The notes under the pieces: generated by a model
What the model saw: the letters and a program-made list of their open reading frames with translations, nothing else
Databases searched by the model: none
What the model was told of the DNA's origin: nothing
Source of the DNA: Candidatus Dadabacteria bacterium
Lineage (GTDB): Bacteria > Desulfobacterota_D > UBA1144 > Nemesobacterales > UBA2774
NCBI GenBank assembly: GCA_020027805.1
Contig: JAHKKQ010000137.1
Location: 1 to 5,847, forward strand
DNA length: 5,847 nt
Direction of reading: 5' to 3'
Position numbers and translations under genes: made by a program
Part shown: positions 4,522 through 5,847 of the stretch, piece by piece
Layout of the letters: each line of letters starts with the position of its first letter
How positions within the stretch are numbered: position 1 is the stretch's first letter

Positions 4522-4554
4522 CCTGCATCCTGCATCGTGCATCCTGCATCCTGC
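4522..4554. repeat. Heptanucleotide tandem repeat, about 4.5 units
   Basis: TGCATCC repeats from 4524 to 4551 (four units, the second ending in G instead of C), with partial units at both ends. It ends four bases before the -35 box of the alr promoter. Such short tandem arrays change copy number by slippage; here the change would alter only the sequence upstream of the promoter, not its spacing. Confidence 0.8.
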
Positions 4555-4558
4555 TTTA

Positions 4559-4588
4559 TTGACCCCATCCTCAATATTCGGATAATAA
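4559..4588 (+). promoter_or_regulatory. Sigma70-like promoter of alr, leaderless arrangement
   Basis: TTGACC (4559-4564) and TAATAA (4583-4588) are 18 bases apart, five of six and four to five of six consensus matches. The ATG at 4598 begins 10 bases after the end of the -10 box, so transcription should start at or just before the start codon. This fits the lack of a Shine-Dalgarno sequence. Confidence 0.55.
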
Positions 4589-4597
4589 CATACATCC

Positions 4598-5686
4598 ATG
4601 AGACCTACCTGGGCTGAGATCGATCTCGACTCGTTAGTTCACAATTTCAACGTCGTAAGAGGGCTCCTGTGGGAGGGGGTAGGGGTGCTTTCCGTCGTGA
4701 AGGCGGACGCTTACGGGCACGGGGCCGTCGAGGCCGGGAGGGCGCTCGAGGAAGCGGGCACCGATATGCTGGGCGTAGCCACCGTTGAAGAGGCGGTCGA
4801 ACTCCGGGATTACGGTATAGAGCTGCCGATACTGCTGCTGGGCGGCATGAGGCCCGAAGAGGCGGCGGTCGCGGTCGAGTGCTCCCTCACACCTTGCCTG
4901 TTTTCCCTCGACGCCGCGGAAGCCCTCGACAGTGAATCGGCGAAAGCCGGGAAAAGGTCCCCGTACCACCTCAAGATAGACACCGGCATGACGAGGCTCG
5001 GGGTAAGGCCCGAGGAGGCGGGTCCGTTTCTGTCAGCGCTCGCCGGGTATAAGAACATAGTCATGGAGGGCGCGCTCACGCACCTGGCCTCCGCGTTCTC
5101 GGAATCCCCCGACAGGACGCGCGCCCAGCTTGAGGAGTTCGCGGGCTTCGTGGCGCTTATCAGGAACAGGGGCTTCACTCCGCGCTACATCCACTCGGCC
5201 AACAGCCCGGCCATACAACGTTTCCCGGAAACCCACATGGACCTCGTCCGCCCCGGAATAATGCTCTACGGCTCGGACGGCGCGAGCGGTCTTCCGCTCA
5301 GGCCCGTGATGAAGCTGAAGACGGTCGTGATACAGGTGAGGAGAGTCCCCGCGGGCACTCCGGTGAGCTACGGCGGCACGTTCGTCACGAAGCGCCCTTC
5401 CGTCATTGCTACGCTTCCGATCGGGTACGCGGACGGGTACATGAGGAGTCTCTCCAACCGCGCGAAGGTCTCCGTAAGGGGAGCGCTCGCCCCGGTAGCC
5501 GGGGCCGTGTGCATGGACCTGATAACGGTAGACGTCACGGACGTGCCGGGCGTCTCGGCAGGCGACGAGGTCGTATTGTTCGGAGATTCGCTCGTTTCCG
5601 TAGACGACGTCGCCCGGTGGGCCGGGACCATTTCGTACGAGATCCTTTCGATTACCGGGAAACGCGTCCCCCGGAGATACGTGTGA
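4598..5686 (+). CDS. alr: Alanine racemase
   Basis: A complete 362-residue cytoplasmic PLP enzyme that interconverts L- and D-alanine for peptidoglycan synthesis. The N-terminal barrel holds the PLP lysine in V-V-K-A-D-A-Y-G-H-G (Lys35). Also conserved are K-I-D-T-G-M-T-R-L-G at 126-135 with Arg133, T-H-L-A-S-A at 161-166, H-S-A-N-S at 199-203, and R-P-G-I-M-L-Y-G at 218-225. The C-terminal beta domain carries the catalytic tyrosine in V-S-Y-G-G-T-F (Tyr258), the substrate-channel motif P-I-G-Y-A-D-G-Y at 274-281, and C-M-D-L-I-T-V-D-V at 305-313. Length and motif order are normal and no key residue is missing. The start ATG gives the canonical R-P-T-W-A-E-I-D-L-D opening; no Shine-Dalgarno precedes it and a promoter ends 10 bases upstream, so a leaderless mRNA is likely. 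AGG and ATA codons are frequent. Confidence 0.97.
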   Translation: MRPTWAEIDLDSLVHNFNVVRGLLWEGVGVLSVVKADAYGHGAVEAGRALEEAGTDMLGVATVEEAVELRDYGIELPILLLGGMRPEEAAVAVECSLTPCLFSLDAAEALDSESAKAGKRSPYHLKIDTGMTRLGVRPEEAGPFLSALAGYKNIVMEGALTHLASAFSESPDRTRAQLEEFAGFVALIRNRGFTPRYIHSANSPAIQRFPETHMDLVRPGIMLYGSDGASGLPLRPVMKLKTVVIQVRRVPAGTPVSYGGTFVTKRPSVIATLPIGYADGYMRSLSNRAKVSVRGALAPVAGAVCMDLITVDVTDVPGVSAGDEVVLFGDSLVSVDDVARWAGTISYEILSITGKRVPRRYV

Positions 5687-5729
5687 TTGTTGTAATTGCA
5701 TGCCCGCTCTAAAATTGACTTTTTCTTTC

Positions 5730-5772
5730 TGTCATCGCGAGGGAGCGTATTCTGCGACCGCGGCGATCTCTC
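5730..5772 (+). repeat. GTCATTGCGAG-family repeat unit D1
   Basis: TGTCATCGCGAG (5730-5741) to GCGGCGATCTCTC (5760-5772), with CGAGGGAGCG...CTGCGACCGCGG in the middle. It starts 44 bases after the alr stop, where no standard terminator is seen. Unlike copies A-C it is not paired with an inverted unit; a T-rich stretch and a second-family repeat follow instead. Confidence 0.7.
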
Positions 5773-5799
5773 TTTTATATTTAATTCCTTCCCCCTTGA

Positions 5800-5847
5800 G
5801 GGACGATTGCAAGCGAGTGCGCAATCGGTCGTCCCTGAACAACGTCA
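5800..5847. repeat. Second-family palindromic repeat, possibly cut by the window edge
   Basis: GGGACGA (5800-5806) pairs with TCGTCCC (5829-5835), and TTGC (5807-5810) with GCAA (5821-5824) inside it. The core, the GGTCGTCC-type right arm and the terminal AACGTCA (5841-5847) resemble the element at 2144-2210. It may continue beyond the window. Confidence 0.5.

Noticed and set aside
4522..4554. Possible CRISPR-like array
   Set aside because: The unit is seven bases with no spacers; it is a simple tandem repeat.
4177..4617. Plus-strand open frames of 79 and 60 codons
   Set aside because: They translate repeat units, the heptamer array and the start of alr in another frame; there is no ribosome binding site.
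5033..5701. 222-residue open frame antisense to alr
   Set aside because: It lies opposite a fully conserved alanine racemase, is Arg/His/Asp-rich as expected of a GC-rich antisense shadow, and shows no family motif.

Overview
The window reads as a chromosomal stretch of a Gram-negative bacterium, mostly GC-rich coding DNA with intergenic regions full of short palindromic repeats. The two long genes (a helicase-like ATPase and alanine racemase) prefer AGG for arginine and ATA for isoleucine next to GC-rich CTC and GCG codons. Together with an IPTL-CTERM sorting signal and many GTCATTGCGAG-type repeats, this suggests a deltaproteobacterium-like lineage (Desulfobacterota, Dadabacteria or a relative). 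That placement is an inference from style, not a marker-gene assignment.

Left part (1-1250). Two genes lie on the minus strand: the first 23 codons of an exported protein that runs off the left edge (1-70) and, upstream of it, a Cys/His-rich exported protein (185-634). The latter has a sigma70-like promoter (679-707) whose expected start site lies at the centre of a near-palindrome (664-679), as a repressor operator would. Divergently, 836-1012 encodes a complete 58-residue DUF1059 protein with a CX6C...HX4H pattern. A bidirectional hairpin terminator (1119-1144) and a palindromic repeat doublet (1156-1236) follow.

Middle (1250-3680). A minus-strand exported protein ends in an IPTL-CTERM signal (1253-1795) and has a good promoter (1842-1870). 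A 500-base intergenic region then holds a strong hairpin with a T8 tail facing right (2008-2066), with no plus-strand gene before it, and a second repeat family (2104-2210). Next comes a 459-residue protein (2298-3677) with a DnaB-type N-terminal domain, a RepA-like ATPase core and a C-terminal winged helix.

Right part (3680-5847). The most unusual locus is 3772-4301. An AT-rich GIY-YIG endonuclease gene, broken by one extra base in an A8 run, sits at the centre of two nested pairs of inverted repeats. Gene-free copies of the inner repeat pair occur at 1156-1236 and 4316-4504, so the layout resembles a small mobile element with non-autonomous derivatives. A heptanucleotide tandem repeat (4522-4554) abuts a TTGACC-N18-TAATAA promoter that puts transcription start at or next to the ATG of a complete alanine racemase gene (4598-5686), which has no Shine-Dalgarno sequence. 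More repeats close the window.

The helicase-like gene and alr are the nearest intact neighbours on the same strand. This recalls the dnaB-alr order of many bacteria, but here the helicase is of a different type and the repeat cluster lies between them.
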